From: Bos javanicus
Lineage: Eukaryota; Chordata; Mammalia; Artiodactyla; Bovidae
Direction: 5' to 3'
Assembly (NCBI RefSeq): GCF_032452875.1
Contig: NC_083897.1
Span: forward strand, 11,080,854 to 11,144,853
DNA length: 64,000 bases
The notes beneath the pieces were generated by a model. That model was given only the letters and a program-made list of their open reading frames with translations, did not search any database and had not been told where the DNA came from. Made by a program: the position numbers and the translations under genes. This document shows positions 32,783 through 44,997 of the stretch, in pieces; positions within the stretch are counted from its first letter, which is position 1, and the number at the start of each line of letters is the position of its first letter.

Positions 32783-35700
32783 CTCAGTTCAGTTCAGTTC
32801 AGTTGCTCAGTCGTGTCTGAGTCTTTGTGACCCCATGGACTGCAGCACTCCAACCTCCCTGTCCATAGTTAACTCCCAGAGTTTACTCAAACTCATGTCC
32901 ATTGAGTCGGTGATGCCATCCAACCATCTCATCCTCTGTCGTCCCCTTCTCCTCCCCACTTCAATCTTTCCCAGCTTCAGGGTCTTTTCAAAAGAGTCAG
33001 TTCTTCGCATCAGGTGGCCAAAGTATTGGGGTTTTCAGCTTCAGCATCAGTCCTTCCAATGAATATTCAGGACTGATTTTCTTTAGGATGGACTGGTTGG
33101 ATCTCCTTGCAGTACAAGGAACTCTCAATAGTCTTCTCCAACTCCACAGTTCTAAAGCATCAGTTCTTCGGTGCTCAGCTTTCTTTATAGTCCAACTCTC
33201 ATATCCATACATGACTACTGGAAAACCATAGCTTTGACTAGACAGACCTTTGTTGCAAAATAATGTCTCTAATTTTTCATATGCTGTCTAGGTCTAGGTA
33301 GGTCATATCTTTTCTTTCAAGGAGCAAACATATTTTAATTTCATGGCTCTAGTCACAATCTGCAGTGATTTTGGAGCCCCCCCCCAATAAAGTCTGTCAC
33401 TGTCTCCATTGTTTCCCCATCTATTTGCCATGAAGTGATGGGACCAGATGCCATGATCTTTGTTTTCTGAATGTTGACTTTTAAGCCAGCTTTTCACTCT
33501 CCTCTTTCACTTTCCTTAAGAGGCTCTTTAGTTCTTCTTTACTTTCTGTCATAAGGGTGGTGTCATCTGCATATCTGAGGTTATTGATATTTCTCCTGGC
33601 AATCTTGATTCCAGCTTGTGCTTCATCCAGCCCAGCGTTTCTCATGATGTACTCTGCGTAGAAGTTAAATAAGCAGGGTGACAATATACAGCCTTGACAT
33701 ACTCCTTTTCCTATTTGGAACCCGTCTGTTGTTCCATGTCCAGTTCTAACTGATGCTTCTTGACCTGCATACAGAATTTTCAAGAGGCAGGTCAGATGGT
33801 CTGGTATTCCCATCTCTTGAAGAATTTTCCACAGTTGGTTATAATCCACACAGTTAAAGGCTTTGGCATAGTTAATAAAGCAGAAGTAGAATTTTTTTCT
33901 GGAACTCTCTTGCTTTTTTGATGATCCAACAGATGTTGGCAATTTGATCTCTGGTTCCCCTGCTTTTACTAAATCCAGCTTGAACATCTGGAACTTCACA
34001 GTTCATACACTGATGAAGCCTAGCTTGGAGGATTTTGAGCATTACTATACTAGCATGGGAGATGAGTGCAATTGTGCTGTAGCTTGAGAAATTTCTTGCA
34101 TGGCCTTTCTTTGGGAATGGAATGAAAACTGACCTTTTCCAGTCCTGTGGCCATTGCTGAGTTTTCCAAATTTTCTGGTATATTGAGTGCAGCACTTTCA
34201 CAGCATCACCTTTTAGGATTTGAAATAGCTCAGCTGGAATTCCATCACCTCCACTAGCTTTGTTCATAATGACGCTTCCTAAGTGAAGAGGAACTAAAAG
34301 CCTCTTGATGAAAGTGAAAGTGGAGAGTGAAAAAGTTGGCTTAAAGCTCAACATTCAGAAAATGAAGATCATGGCATCCGGTCCCACCACTTCATGGGAA
34401 ATAGATGGGGAAACAGTGGAAACAGTGTCAGACTTTATTTTTTGGGCTCCAAAATCACTGAAGATGGTGACTGCAGCCATGAAATTAAAGGACGCTTACT
34501 CCTTGGAAGAAAAATTATGACCAACCTAGATAGCATATTCAAAAGCAGAGACATTACTTTACCAACAAAGGTCCGTGTAGTCAAGGCTGTGATTTTTCTT
34601 GTGGTCATGTATGGATGTGAGAGTTGGACTGTGAGGAAGGCTGAGCGCCGAAGAATGGATGCTTTTGAACTGTGGTGTTGGAGAAGACGCTTAAGAGTCC
34701 CTTGGACTGCAAGGAGATCCAACCAGTCCATTCTGAAGGAGATCAGCCCTGGGATTTCTTTGGAAGGAATGATGCTAAAGCTGAAACTCCAGTACTTTGG
34801 CCACCTCATGCAAAGAGTTGACTCATTGGAAAAGACTCTGATGCTGGGAGGTATTAGGGGCAGGAGGAGAAGGGGACGACAGAGGATGAGATGGCTGGAT
34901 GGCATCACTGACTCAATGGACGAGAGTCTGAGTGAACTCCGGGAGTTGGTGATGGACAGGGAGACCTGGCATGCTGCGATTCACGTGGTCACAAAGAGTC
35001 AGACACGACTGAGCGACTGAACTGAGCTGAACTGAAGGCTCACTTCACTTCACATTCCAGGATGTCTGGCTCTAGGTGAGTGATCACACCATTGTGATTT
35101 TCTGGGTCATGAAGGTCTTTTTTGTATAGTTCTTCTGTGTATTCTTGGCACCTCTTCTTAATATCTTCTGCTTCTTTTAGATCCGTATCATTTGTGTCCT
35201 TTATTGAGCCCATCTTTGCATGAAATGTTCCCTTGGTATCTCTAATTTTCTTGAAGAGATCTCTAGTCTCCCATTCTATTGTTTTCCTCTATTTCTTTGC
35301 ACAGATCACTAAGGAAGGCTTTCATATCTCTCCTTGCTATTCTTTGGAATTCTGCATTCAGATGATTATATTTTTCCTTTTCTCCTTTGCCTTTCGCTTT
35401 TTTTTTTTTTTTTTTTTTTGATAGCTGTTTGTAAGGCCTCCTCAGACAACCATTTTGCCTTTTTGTATTTCTTTTTCTTAAGGATGGTGTGGATCACTGC
35501 CTCCTGTGTAATGTCAGGTGTCCATATTCTTCAGGCACTCTATCAGATCTAGTCCCTTAAATCTATTTCTCACTTCCACTGTATAATCATTAGGGGTTTG
35601 ATTTAGGTTATAGCTGAATGTTTTAGGTGTTTTCCCTACTTTCTTCAATTTCAGTCTGAATTTGGCAATAAAGAGTTCATGATCTGTGCCACAGTCAGTT

Positions 35701-36743
35701 CCTGGTCTTGTTTTTGCTGACTGTATAGTGCTTCTCCATCTTGGCTGCAAAGAATATCATCAGTATGATTTCAGTGTTGACCATCTGGTGATGTCCATGT
35801 GTATAGTCTTCTCTTGTGTTGTTGGAAGAGGGTATTTGGCATGAAGAGTGTGTTCTCTTGGCAAAACTCTATTAGCCTTTGCCCTGTTTCATTCTGTACT
35901 CCAAGGCCAAATTTGCCAGTTATTCCAGGTATTTCTTGACTAGCTATTTTTGCATTCCAGTCCCCTATAATGAAAAGGACATCTTTTTTGGGTGTTAGGT
36001 CTAGAAGGTTTGTAGGTCTTCATAGAACCATTAAACTTCAGCTCTTTAGTATTACTGGTCGGGGCATATACTTGGATTACTGTGATATTGAATGGTTTGC
36101 CTTGGAAACAGAGATTATTTTGTCACTTTTGAGACTGCATCCAAGTACTGCATTTTGGACTCTTTGGTTTACTATGATGGCTACTCCATTTCTTCTGAGG
36201 GATTCCTGCCCACAGTAGTAGATATAATGGTCATGTGAGTTAAATTCACCCATTCCGGTCCATTTTAGTTTGCTGATTCCTAAAATGCTGATGTTTACTC
36301 TTGCCATCTCCTGTTTGACCACTTCCAGTTTGCCTTGATTTATGGACCTAGCATTTCAGGTTCCTATGCAATATTGCTCTTTACAGCATTGGACTTTACT
36401 TCCATCACCAGTCACATTCACAGCTGGCTGTTGTTTTTGCTTTGGCTCTGTCTCTTCATTCTTTTTGGAGTTATTTCTCTACTGATCTCCACTAGCATAT
36501 TGGGCACCCACCAACCTGGGGAGTTCATCTTTCAATGTCCTATCTTTTTGCCTTTTCATACTGTTCATGGGGTTCTCAAGGCAAGAATACTGAAGTGCTT
36601 TGCCATTCCCTTCTCCATTGGACCACATTTTGTCAGAACTCTCCACCGTGACCCATCTGTCTTGGGTGGCCCTACACAGCATGGCTCATAGTTTCACTGC
36701 GTTAGACGAGCCTGTCTTCTTTGTGATCAGACTGGTTAACATT
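32783..36743 (-). mobile_element. BovB of about 3.2 kb, interrupted by another BovB
   Basis: A perfect 8-bp TSD, agctgatg, lies at 32775-32782 and 36744-36751. Without the inner insert the element is about 3.2 kb, close to the usual BovB length. Reading right to left it carries the endonuclease (36322-36077, 35750-35514), RT (34270-33481) and the 3' tail. Frames are broken. A 22-base T run at 35399-35421 lies in the linker. Confidence 0.93.
34280..35036 (+). mobile_element. BovB 3' fragment nested in opposite-strand BovB
   Basis: The host BovB sequence resumes exactly on each side (cttcctaa before, ggctcacttcac after). The insert holds a 208-codon open frame (34394-35020) of the BovB C-terminal domain. 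Only 'aag' is shared at the edges, so the TSD is very short or absent. Confidence 0.92.
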
Positions 36744-36814
36744 AGCTGATGTTAGAGATTTGTTTTATGGTGTGGGGAAATCTCCACACAAACACTGAAA
36801 TTGGTTCCAGAACA

Positions 36815-38039
36815 TTTATTATCGTATATCATTTAAAAGTTAACTGTAAATATATATTAAATACATAATATTATTAAAAATATTGTGTTGCCTTCTTAAT
36901 GGATGGGTATAAAGATCCTTATTTATATTGTAGAGTATTTTCATATAGAGCATTATGATTTTTATCTGAACTCTCATTTAATTCATCATTAATTTTCATA
37001 ATGTTCTAAGGGGTTTCATTTAATTCAGAGATACTTTTGATAAGTATTGTATTAGAAGACAATAAGGAAAAATATTCCCCTAAGCCAAGCTGGACTATCA
37101 TTTATTTCTCCACTCTGAAAGCTAATTTCTTTTCTTTATGGTTTGATGACTACAAAACAAAGATTGTGCAGTTACAGTAAAACTCAGTGAGTATCAATAG
37201 ATCTAAATTTTCTATAAACTCTTGATTATCTGAAGGCCAATTAACAAGTTTTCAGCTATAAGTGGCTGTAGCTCTTCTCAGGTCTCTGGCTGCCTACCCT
37301 TAGGGCTCAGAGCTACTTTTCAGCACCTCACAAAGTAGGCAGGAGGAAAGAAAAATAAGGCAATTTGGCTCCTTGACAATATCTTTGGAATAATTGGATT
37401 TGGGGAGAAAGATTCAAAATAGACCATGGCAAGATACAAACACACAGTTCCCATTTGTTGTGAATACAGGTTTGTGCTCTGCTTGATTTCAGAGGCTTGG
37501 TCAGTGGGTTGTGCATAATAGACAGATGGTTCTAAAGTTGGAGTCACTCTATGCTGAAATTCTAAATTTTAAACATAATTAAAAGTCCTCTCTACCACCA
37601 ATTTACCCTAGCCAGTAATTATTATTGAGAATTATTCTAACAGTGTATAGTTACCAGGGAACATATATGATTTTTAAATGTGTCTCGCTTTATCTATTTA
37701 AACAAAAACAAAAACCTTCTGCAGATCAAAATACTAATTATCAGTCCCATTTTTCAGTTGATAAAACTGAAGTAAGGGCAAATAAATAGGTTTTTTTTCC
37801 CTCAGACATGTTGTCACAACTTTTGCTCTGAAACAGCATTTGTCAAATTGCGGCTCAGGAAAGCCAATCTGGATGGCAAAGAATAGGATTAAATTGTGAT
37901 CAGGAAATTAGCCAAAGGTTCCTAACATCCATCCTAAAGTACAGTGTGGAAAATGGAATGTTGCTTGCCATTCCAGTAAACAATGAATGTTGCTAGCTAT
38001 AAAGTCTTTAGCTACTACAGTTTCTTGCCCCACCATCCC
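36815..38039. other. Unassigned AT-rich intergenic sequence
   Basis: No gene and no clear repeat were recognised. A low-complexity AT block lies at 36830-36890. Two overlapping minus frames near 37320-37547 look fortuitous. Confidence 0.5.
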
Positions 38040-38402
38040 CATGACAGTGTACCCTCAGGGGAATTCAGGATGGACAGAAACAGGATACTGGCCCTAGATA
38101 GTTAAGGTGAATATCTAAGGTATAATTTCAATGAGCCTAGACTCTTGCTTCTTCTAATACATAGAAAAGCACCAAAATCATTAATTCTCCATGTCTGTTT
38201 TGGGAACTAACAGTAATCTTTTGAAGTTCAACTACATTGTTTTAGAGCAAAAACTACTATATATTCTGTTTCCTCCCTTACCTCTCTGGAGCAGTTCCTT
38301 AGAGCTGAAAGGCTGTCTCCTGGACTATAGTTCTCAGTAAATATTACTTAACTTGAAACTTTCAGGTTGTATGTTTTTCTTCAGTCAATAACAGGTGTTG
38401 CA
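38040..38402 (+). repeat. LTR, U3-R-U5 like (plus)
   Basis: The region 'tacctctctggagcagttcctt' to 'tttcaggttgtatg' is typical of a class I-type LTR R-U5. The left edge is uncertain. Confidence 0.5.
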
Positions 38403-38672
38403 GTAAGTCAGTCAATGCAGTCGCTCAGTCATGTCTGACTCTGCAACCCCATGGACTGCAGCATGTCAGGCCTCCCTGTCCGTCACCAACTCCCAGAGCT
38501 TACTCAAACTCATGTCCATCGAGTTGGTGATGCCATCCAACATCTCATCCCCTGTCGTCCCCTTCTCCTCCCGCCTTCAATCTTTCCCAGCATCAGGGTC
38601 TTTTCCAATGAGTCAGTTCTTCTCATCAGGTGGCCAAAGGATTGGAGCTTCAGCTTCAGCATCAGTCCTTCC
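38403..38672 (-). mobile_element. BovB 3' fragment (270 bp)
   Basis: The minus-strand terminal part of BovB, between two LTR-like segments. Confidence 0.93.
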
Positions 38673-39020
38673 TGATGGTTTGCCTCAGAGAACCCTGCCC
38701 CTTGGCCTGACTCTTAAATGGAAGTGCCTTTGTTCAGATTCCTGTCCACCTGTGGATGGCAGGCAGGAAGGAAGAAAGTAACACTTTCCCTCCCTGAGGT
38801 TTGCCATTCTAGGAGATGTTCGCAAAACTAATGGCCTTTTTACCTTGGTTCCTCACTTCCCCTCATCTCTGATCTATAAAAGTACCTGGCATCCAGATGC
38901 CAATAAGATGGTTATTTTGAGGTGCTAGCCTGCCATCTTCTTGGTATGCCAGCTCCCTGATTAAAGTCTCTTCCTTGCCTCAATTGCAGTTGTGGTTCCA
39001 GATCACCATGATAAAGCAGA
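38673..39020 (+). repeat. LTR-like segment with TATA and polyadenylation region
   Basis: The sequence has 'gatctataaaagtacc' near 38872 and 'ctgattaaagtctcttcc' near 38957, spaced as in an LTR promoter and polyadenylation region. It may belong with 38040-38402, split by the BovB. Confidence 0.5.
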
Positions 39021-39128
39021 TATATAATAAAAGAGGTCACACAATTATTTTTTCCCAGTGCATACAAAAGTTATATTTATACTCTATGGTAACCTATTAA
39101 GTGTATAATAACATTATGTCTAAAAATG

Positions 39129-39366
39129 TAGTAGTGGTGGTGGTGGTAGTAGTAGTATTAGTGTTAGTTGCTTAGTTGTGTCTGACTCTTTGCGACCTCA
39201 TGGATTGTAGCCCACCAGGCTCCTCTGTCCAAGGGATTTCCCAGGCAAGAAGACTGGAGTGGATTGCCATTTCCTTTTCCAGAGGATCTTCCTGACCCAG
39301 GGATCAAACCTGTGTCTCCTGCATTGCAGGCAGATTCTTTACCATCTGAGCTATAGGGAAGTCCTC
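39129..39366 (-). mobile_element. Bov-tA SINE with (GTG/GTA)n tail
   Basis: A minus-strand copy, 39166-39366, preceded by a trinucleotide run at 39129-39165 that looks like expansion of its 3' tail. Confidence 0.92.
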
Positions 39367-39384
39367 AAAAACAACGTACGTCCC

Positions 39385-39666
39385 ATAATTTAAAAAAAAG
39401 TTTATTGTTAAAAAATGCTAACCATCATCTGAGCCTTCAGCAAATCATAATCTTTTTGCAATAGTAACATCAAAATCAACTACCACAGATCACCTCCAAT
39501 ATAATAATGAAAACGTTTTAAATATTGTGAGAATTAGTAAAATGTGACACCAAGAGGTGTGACGTGAGCAAATACTGTTGGAAAAATAGCATTAAAAGAC
39601 TTGTTTGAGAGTTAAAAGAGTTGTTTTATTGTACTGCGAAGTACAGTAAAACAAGATATGCTTGTA
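39385..39666. mobile_element. Tigger-type DNA transposon remnant
   Basis: The blocks 'caatagtaacatcaaa', 'attgtgagaattagtaaaatg' and 'gttggaaaaata', and the terminal 'aaacaagatatgcttgta', match a Tigger1-like non-autonomous element of the TcMar group. Most of the transposase region is deleted. Confidence 0.7.
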
Positions 39667-41087
39667 CTCACTTCAATTAAAACTTCAAGAGTACTCACTG
39701 GCTAAGGAACAAGTGTTTACTTTATTGAGGGTTCATTCTTTGTTATGCTGTAGGAGGCCAGTGTGAAATAGAGTGTGGTGTCATCAAAAGTCGAGGAGGT
39801 AGAGAATGGGCTCTGTCAGCCATTTCCCCTATGTCCCCCATCAGAAAAATTATGAACCCTAAAGGTCAAGCATTAAAATAGTACTTGGAAGTGGCTTTAG
39901 TTATGGCGAACTTAATATAAAGAAAAATTTTCCAAAATTCATCTTTGAGAGCCTAGTTTTTCAGGCTAAACTACTGATACTACTATGGAATATAAGAAAG
40001 CCATTGTTTTAATCAAGGGAGGTTCCAAAGGGAGGTTCCTTTAAAGCTAAGATATGGAGCAAAAGAATAAAAATCCATGTCTGCAACCATTTAACATTCT
40101 ATATTTATATTGTCCATTAAAAATAATATAAACAAATTTGGAGGGAATAATTTCAATTTCTTTAAAACTATAGCACATGTATATACTATATATATATTAG
40201 TATGGAGTATAGTACACATATACAAAATACATCCATAAAAATAAGATTTAAATATATATTCACCCTGAATACAGAGTTAGCACATGACAAATATTAAGCT
40301 CTTAATTCCACTTCATACCTCTTATTTGCATACCCAATAGATTTGTTCACAAAAGCCTAACTCATCAAAAGACCCAGGGAACAAAGCTCATTCATGTACA
40401 AACAAAAATAACAAAATCAACAGTATCCTTCTTCTTCTCCTCTCCCCTGAATAAACATTGACATGAAACCCACTTTTCCAAGCACAGTAGTTCATACTGA
40501 GCTGCTGAGATCTTTCTAATTCCCACACCTTTCTTAACCAGACGAGTGTTAGTACTTCTTCAAAGATACAGTAGTGTCACAAACCCTACAGGCTTACTAC
40601 TCCCTTGGGGACCATAGTTTATCTTTTTGGTAGAATATTATCTCTTTATTCCCATGTGAGTGTGTCTACACATAGGCTATTCATTTGGGGATGCTAATTA
40701 GTAAGCTATTGCTTAAGAAGATTAATGGTGGTAGTAATCCCTTTGATCTCCCTCTGTGGCCCCTAGGATAATTTCCTGCCTTTACAGAAACCAGTTACTC
40801 CTTCATAGAAGAAAAATAGGTTCATTGTTCTTGTTTTGTAATTTTGTACTTACTAAGTGCTACGTCTGCAAAGGATTCATAAGACCATGATTTTTTAAGC
40901 TCTCCTAGTCTTTAATGGGGTGATTATATATGATCATTAAAAGCTTAAAGAAAAAAAAATGATAACAGAAAAAGGTCATTTTGAAACCTCTATTTTTTTT
41001 TTTACTGTTCATTTAAGGGACTGTTAGTATACTTACCCTCTGTCTAACCCATTTTTCACACTGCTACCAGAATAATAGTCTTGAAGC
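39667..41087. other. Unassigned intergenic sequence
   Basis: No gene was found. AT-rich stretches lie at 40160-40260, and the rest is not recognised. Confidence 0.5.
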
Positions 41088-42175
41088 AGAGTTATGATGC
41101 CACACTCCTGTTCAAATCCTTTCATGACTCACAATAGCATATGAAGTAAAGTTAATTCATCTTAGAGTCTATTATTGAGAGATTCCTCTGAGTGAGACAT
41201 TATGGGAATACAAAGAAAAATAGGTGAAATAACTACCTTCAAGGAATTCACAATGCATGAGGAAAGAAGACATTGATGAAAAAGTAATGTGCTAGATGAC
41301 ACAATGGAAATATACTTGGGATGCTATGTACCAAGGAGGAGAGAGTATTTAATAAAATTGAAGGCTAAAGATGGGAGGAATAGGAGTCAGGGATAGGATA
41401 GATCTTCATAGAGTTGATGAGGGCAGAGCTCAGTCATATTAACTTAATAAGTTATTCTCAAGACAAACTGGCGAATTCATTTATTACAGCAGTGTTACCA
41501 CCCATAAGCAAAAACAAGGCATGCTTATACAAAAGGCTTGAGACACACAAGGAATGCAATTGCTTCTGTTTCTCAAAGGAAATGGAATACAATTCATAGG
41601 TGATTGGTGATAAATCTGGAAAAGTATGTTAGCTCCAAAGTATTTAAATATGATCACAAGGGTTTAAGCAGGGTACTTATCTGTACAGATGTTTTTTCAA
41701 TTGATAAATCTTAAAATGTAAAGGTTGGACTAGAAGAGAATGAAGGCAAGGAAACCAAGTAGGAAGCTATTGTAATGGTTCAGTCAAGAAAGAAGCAACA
41801 AAGTCCTGAAGCTTGGTAGCAGTGGTGTGAATGGAGAGGAAGAGGTAGATTCATTAGGGATTTGAGAAGCAGGAATGAAATGACTTGGGGATTGATTAAT
41901 GGCAGGATGTAATGACAAAAATGTCTAAGATGATCTTCAAATTTTTAACGTTGATAACTCTAACTGGGTAAAGACAGAAAATGAAGGAAAAGGAATGCAA
42001 TGGAGGGAAAGAGGACTAATTAGAGTTTGGATATATGGAGTTTGGAGATGGTCTTTTAGTGATTATATAAGGCCCTCCATGATCTATGGAGTTCCTACTC
42101 CTTTCTAGTCTCATCTATTACATCTTTACCAAATGCTGTGCTGACTATACTTATTGTTTCCTGAAAAACCGTGCT
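41088..42175 (+). repeat. L2 pieces in old sequence
   Basis: Bases 41088-41155 and 42064-42175 resemble consecutive parts of the L2 3' region on the plus strand. The 900 bp between them hold no gene and may include further decayed repeats. Confidence 0.45.
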
Positions 42176-42379
42176 CACTCCCTTCCCTATGTACTTGCTC
42201 AGAAGTAGTAGTTTGACTTGTTAATGGTGCCCTCTAATTTATTTATTAATTCAGGCATTTATTAGAAATACTTTTTATGCATCTATTATGTGCAAGGTCC
42301 TTTTTGAGATGAGGTCCTGTTTGAGATGTTGGAAATATATCAGGAAACCAAACAATCAAGTCCCTGTTGTCCCAGTGGG

Positions 42380-42935
42380 GGAAGAAGAGGGTAGTATGAC
42401 TCAAGAGAGTAGCATTGAAACATATACATGTGTGCTGAGTGCTAAGTCACTTCAGTTGTGTCTGACTCTTTGCGACCCCATGGACTGTAGCCTGCCAGGC
42501 TCCCTCTGTCCATGGAATTCTCCAGGCCAGAATACTGGAGTGGGTTGCCATTCCCTTCTCCAGGGGATCTTCCCAACCCAGGGATCGAACCCAGGTTTCC
42601 CACATTGCAGAGGAATTCTTTACCTCTAGCACCACCTGGGAAGTCTTCTTCACCTGAGAAGTTTCTTCATTTGGGAAGAAACATATACATTACCACATGT
42701 AAAACAAATAGCTGGTGGGAAGTTGCTTTATAACACAGGGAGTTCAGTCTGGTGCACTGTGACAACCTAGAGGGGCAGGGTGGGATGGAGGAGTGGGAGA
42801 GAGGTTCAAGGAGGAGAAGACACGTGTATACCAATGGCTGATTCATGTTGATGAATGGCAGAAATCAACACAACACTGTAAAGCAATTATCCTCCAATAA
42901 AAAATAAATTAATTAAAAAATAAAACTTTACAAAA
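42380..42935 (+). mobile_element. Ruminant L1 3' UTR, split by SINE
   Basis: It has the order 'gagagtagcattgaaacat', G-rich block and 'tatcctccaataaaa', ending in A-rich sequence. The Bov-tA at 42430-42677 interrupts it. Confidence 0.9.
42430..42677 (-). mobile_element. Bov-tA SINE with extra 5' bases
   Basis: A perfect 13-bp TSD, gaaacatatacat, lies at 42417-42429 and 42678-42690. About 27 bases at 42651-42677 belong neither to the SINE head nor to the L1, so they came in with the insertion. Confidence 0.92.
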
Positions 42936-43530
42936 GCAAGCAAACAAACAAAACCCCCAAAGACTGCCAATTAAAAAAAAAAAAAACTTGTTGTCCAATT
43001 TTTCTAAATATACCTATAGCTCTTGAAGTATCTTCCATGAACATTTCTTAGATTACATGAGTAAAATCACATTAGTATTCAGTTATATAGCATTTTGTCA
43101 TCTATGTTATAGTGGATCTATCATAAGCATCCATCATAGTTTATATTTATTGTGTGAATACTCTCTAGACCAATACTGTCCAGTATAATGTTTTACAATA
43201 ATGGAAATATTCTATATTACACCATCTAATAGAGTAACCATTAACCACACATAGCTATTGAATACTTGAAATGAATCTAGTATGACTGAGCAGCTGAATT
43301 TTAAATTTTATTTAATTTTCATGAATAGAAATTTAGTTATCCGTAGATGGCTAGTGGCTACCGTATTCAACAACACTTTGGACCACTACCTTGTGGTGGG
43401 TAAGGACAATGATTCTCCTATAAGTCAATATATCATTTAATTATCTAAGCTTTGGGATGATACATAGCTGAATTTGAATTACGATTTTACCATTTGTTGG
43501 TTTCTAGGTTCAGGCAGTTTGGGTAACTTC
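42936..43530. repeat. DNA-transposon fossil and unique sequence
   Basis: Bases 43160-43400 ('caatactgtccag' to 'atggctagtggctacc') resemble an old hAT-like element with damaged inverted termini. The rest is unassigned. Confidence 0.35.
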
Positions 43531-43537
43531 TATGGGT

Positions 43538-44023
43538 GCATGCTAAGTCGCCTCAGTCATGTCCGACTCTTTAAAACCCTATGAACCATAGTCCGCCAGG
43601 CTCCTCTGTCCTTGGGATTCTCCAGGCAAGAATACTGGAGTGTGCCATGTCCTCCTCCAGGGGATCTTCCTGACCCAAAGATCAAACCCACGCCTTTTAT
43701 GTCTCCTGCACTGCTGCTGCTGCTAAGTCACTTCAGTCGTGTCTGACTCTGTGTGACCCCATTAGAAGGCAGCCCACCAGGCTCTGCTGTCCCTTGCATT
43801 CTCCAGGCAAGAACACTGGAATGGGTTGCCATTTCCTTCTCCAAAGTATGAAAGCGAAAGTGAAGTCGTGTCTGACTAGTCACAACCCCATGGACTGCAG
43901 CCTACCAGGCTACTCTGTCGATGGGATTTTCCAGGCAAGAGTACTAGAGTGGGTTGCCATTGCCTTCCCCGCTCCTGCACTGGGAGGCAGGTTCTTTACC
44001 ACTAGCACCACCAGGGAAGCCCT
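43538..44023 (-). mobile_element. Bov-tA SINE split by Bov-A2
   Basis: A 17-bp TSD with two mismatches lies at 43521-43537 and 44024-44040 (gggtaacttctatgggt and gggtaatgtctatgggt). The SINE body continues across the Bov-A2 inserted at 43714-43971. Confidence 0.93.
43714..43971 (-). mobile_element. Bov-A2 SINE nested in Bov-tA
   Basis: A (CTG)n tail and two Bov-A units, with a perfect 11-bp TSD, ctcctgcactg, at 43703-43713 and 43972-43982. Confidence 0.95.
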
Positions 44024-44333
44024 GGGTAATGTCTATGGGTCTCAATTTTTTTAAGGAATAGTGATAGGATCAAACTTTCAGGGTTACTGCGAAGTTAAAG
44101 TAACACGATTGTACAACTTCTCCTTTCCAGAAGATAGACTAGATATATTTTCCACTATTTTTTTTCCTGTTAAGTATATTTAAAACCTATGGATATGATA
44201 TGATATGTGAAACAAAGAGATGATTCTGTTTCAGAGTCAAAAAGACTCTGAGAGATGAATGGAAGCCAGATCAGCTGGTAAGCTGTGAACTCAAAGAATG
44301 ATATAGCAGGGAGTTCCCTCAATTCTACTTTTA

Positions 44334-44546
44334 AGCTTCCCTGGTGGCTCAGACAGTAAAGCGTCTGCCTGCAATGCAGGAGACCCGGGTTCAATCCCTG
44401 GGTTGGGAAGATCCCCTGTAGAAGGAAATGGCAACCTACTCTGGTATTCTTGCCTGGAAAATCCCGTGGTCGGAGGAGCCTGATAGGTTACAGTCCATGA
44501 AGTCGTAAAGAGTTGGACATGACTAAGCAACTTCACTTCACTTTTT
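44334..44546 (+). mobile_element. Bov-tA SINE, well preserved
   Basis: A full-length copy. A box A-like 'tggtggctcagac' near 44342 and a box B 'gggttcaatccc' near 44387 remain, so the internal RNA polymerase III promoter looks nearly intact. Confidence 0.94.
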
Positions 44547-44997
44547 CAAGATACAGTCTTGAAGAAACCAGCAACCTAGTAATATCAACAGGCATACACA
44601 TTAAAAATAGAGCCTGCTTTCTCTAGCCAAAAGACCAGGAAAGGGGTAGCCTAATAAGACAGAAAACTTTTGGTCAATAACCACTCTAGTGAAACACCAC
44701 AGAAAAAATTTTGGACCCACTCCCACCAGCAAAAGCAAAAGGAAGAGCCTAGACTTGCACTCTTTCTAGGCTGATGTAAGGTGTTCTGGTCTTCCCTGCC
44801 CTCTTTGTGGTGGTATCAAAAAAAGTTGAATAAGCTGCTAGGACTTTTATCCCCAACTGGTGGTAACAAGCTAGCCTCCTATCTAGTGGTGTCGGTAGAG
44901 ACTGTGGGGAGTACTGAGGTATCCTTCTTTCCTCCCAACTGAGGAGGTGTCAGAGGAGGCCTAGCAAGAGTCAGGAATTTTAATGTCTTGTGGGAGA

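Larger units (their letters stand above)
30840..36814 (+). repeat. Old LTR broken into at least four pieces
   Basis: Segments 30840-31165, 32186-32251, 32627-32782 and 36744-36814 read as one LTR-like sequence. They carry a 'gaatcctccataaaa' TATA region, 'ctgagttctgtgag', 'gacttgtgattggcactgaag' and 'gtgtggggaaatc', which fit end to end. Everything between is younger insertion. The family is not named with confidence. Confidence 0.55.

Noticed and set aside
33872..34354. A 160-codon minus frame that looks like a fused protein.
   Set aside because: It joins two BovB insertions of opposite orientation across a nesting junction, so it is an accident of the insertion.
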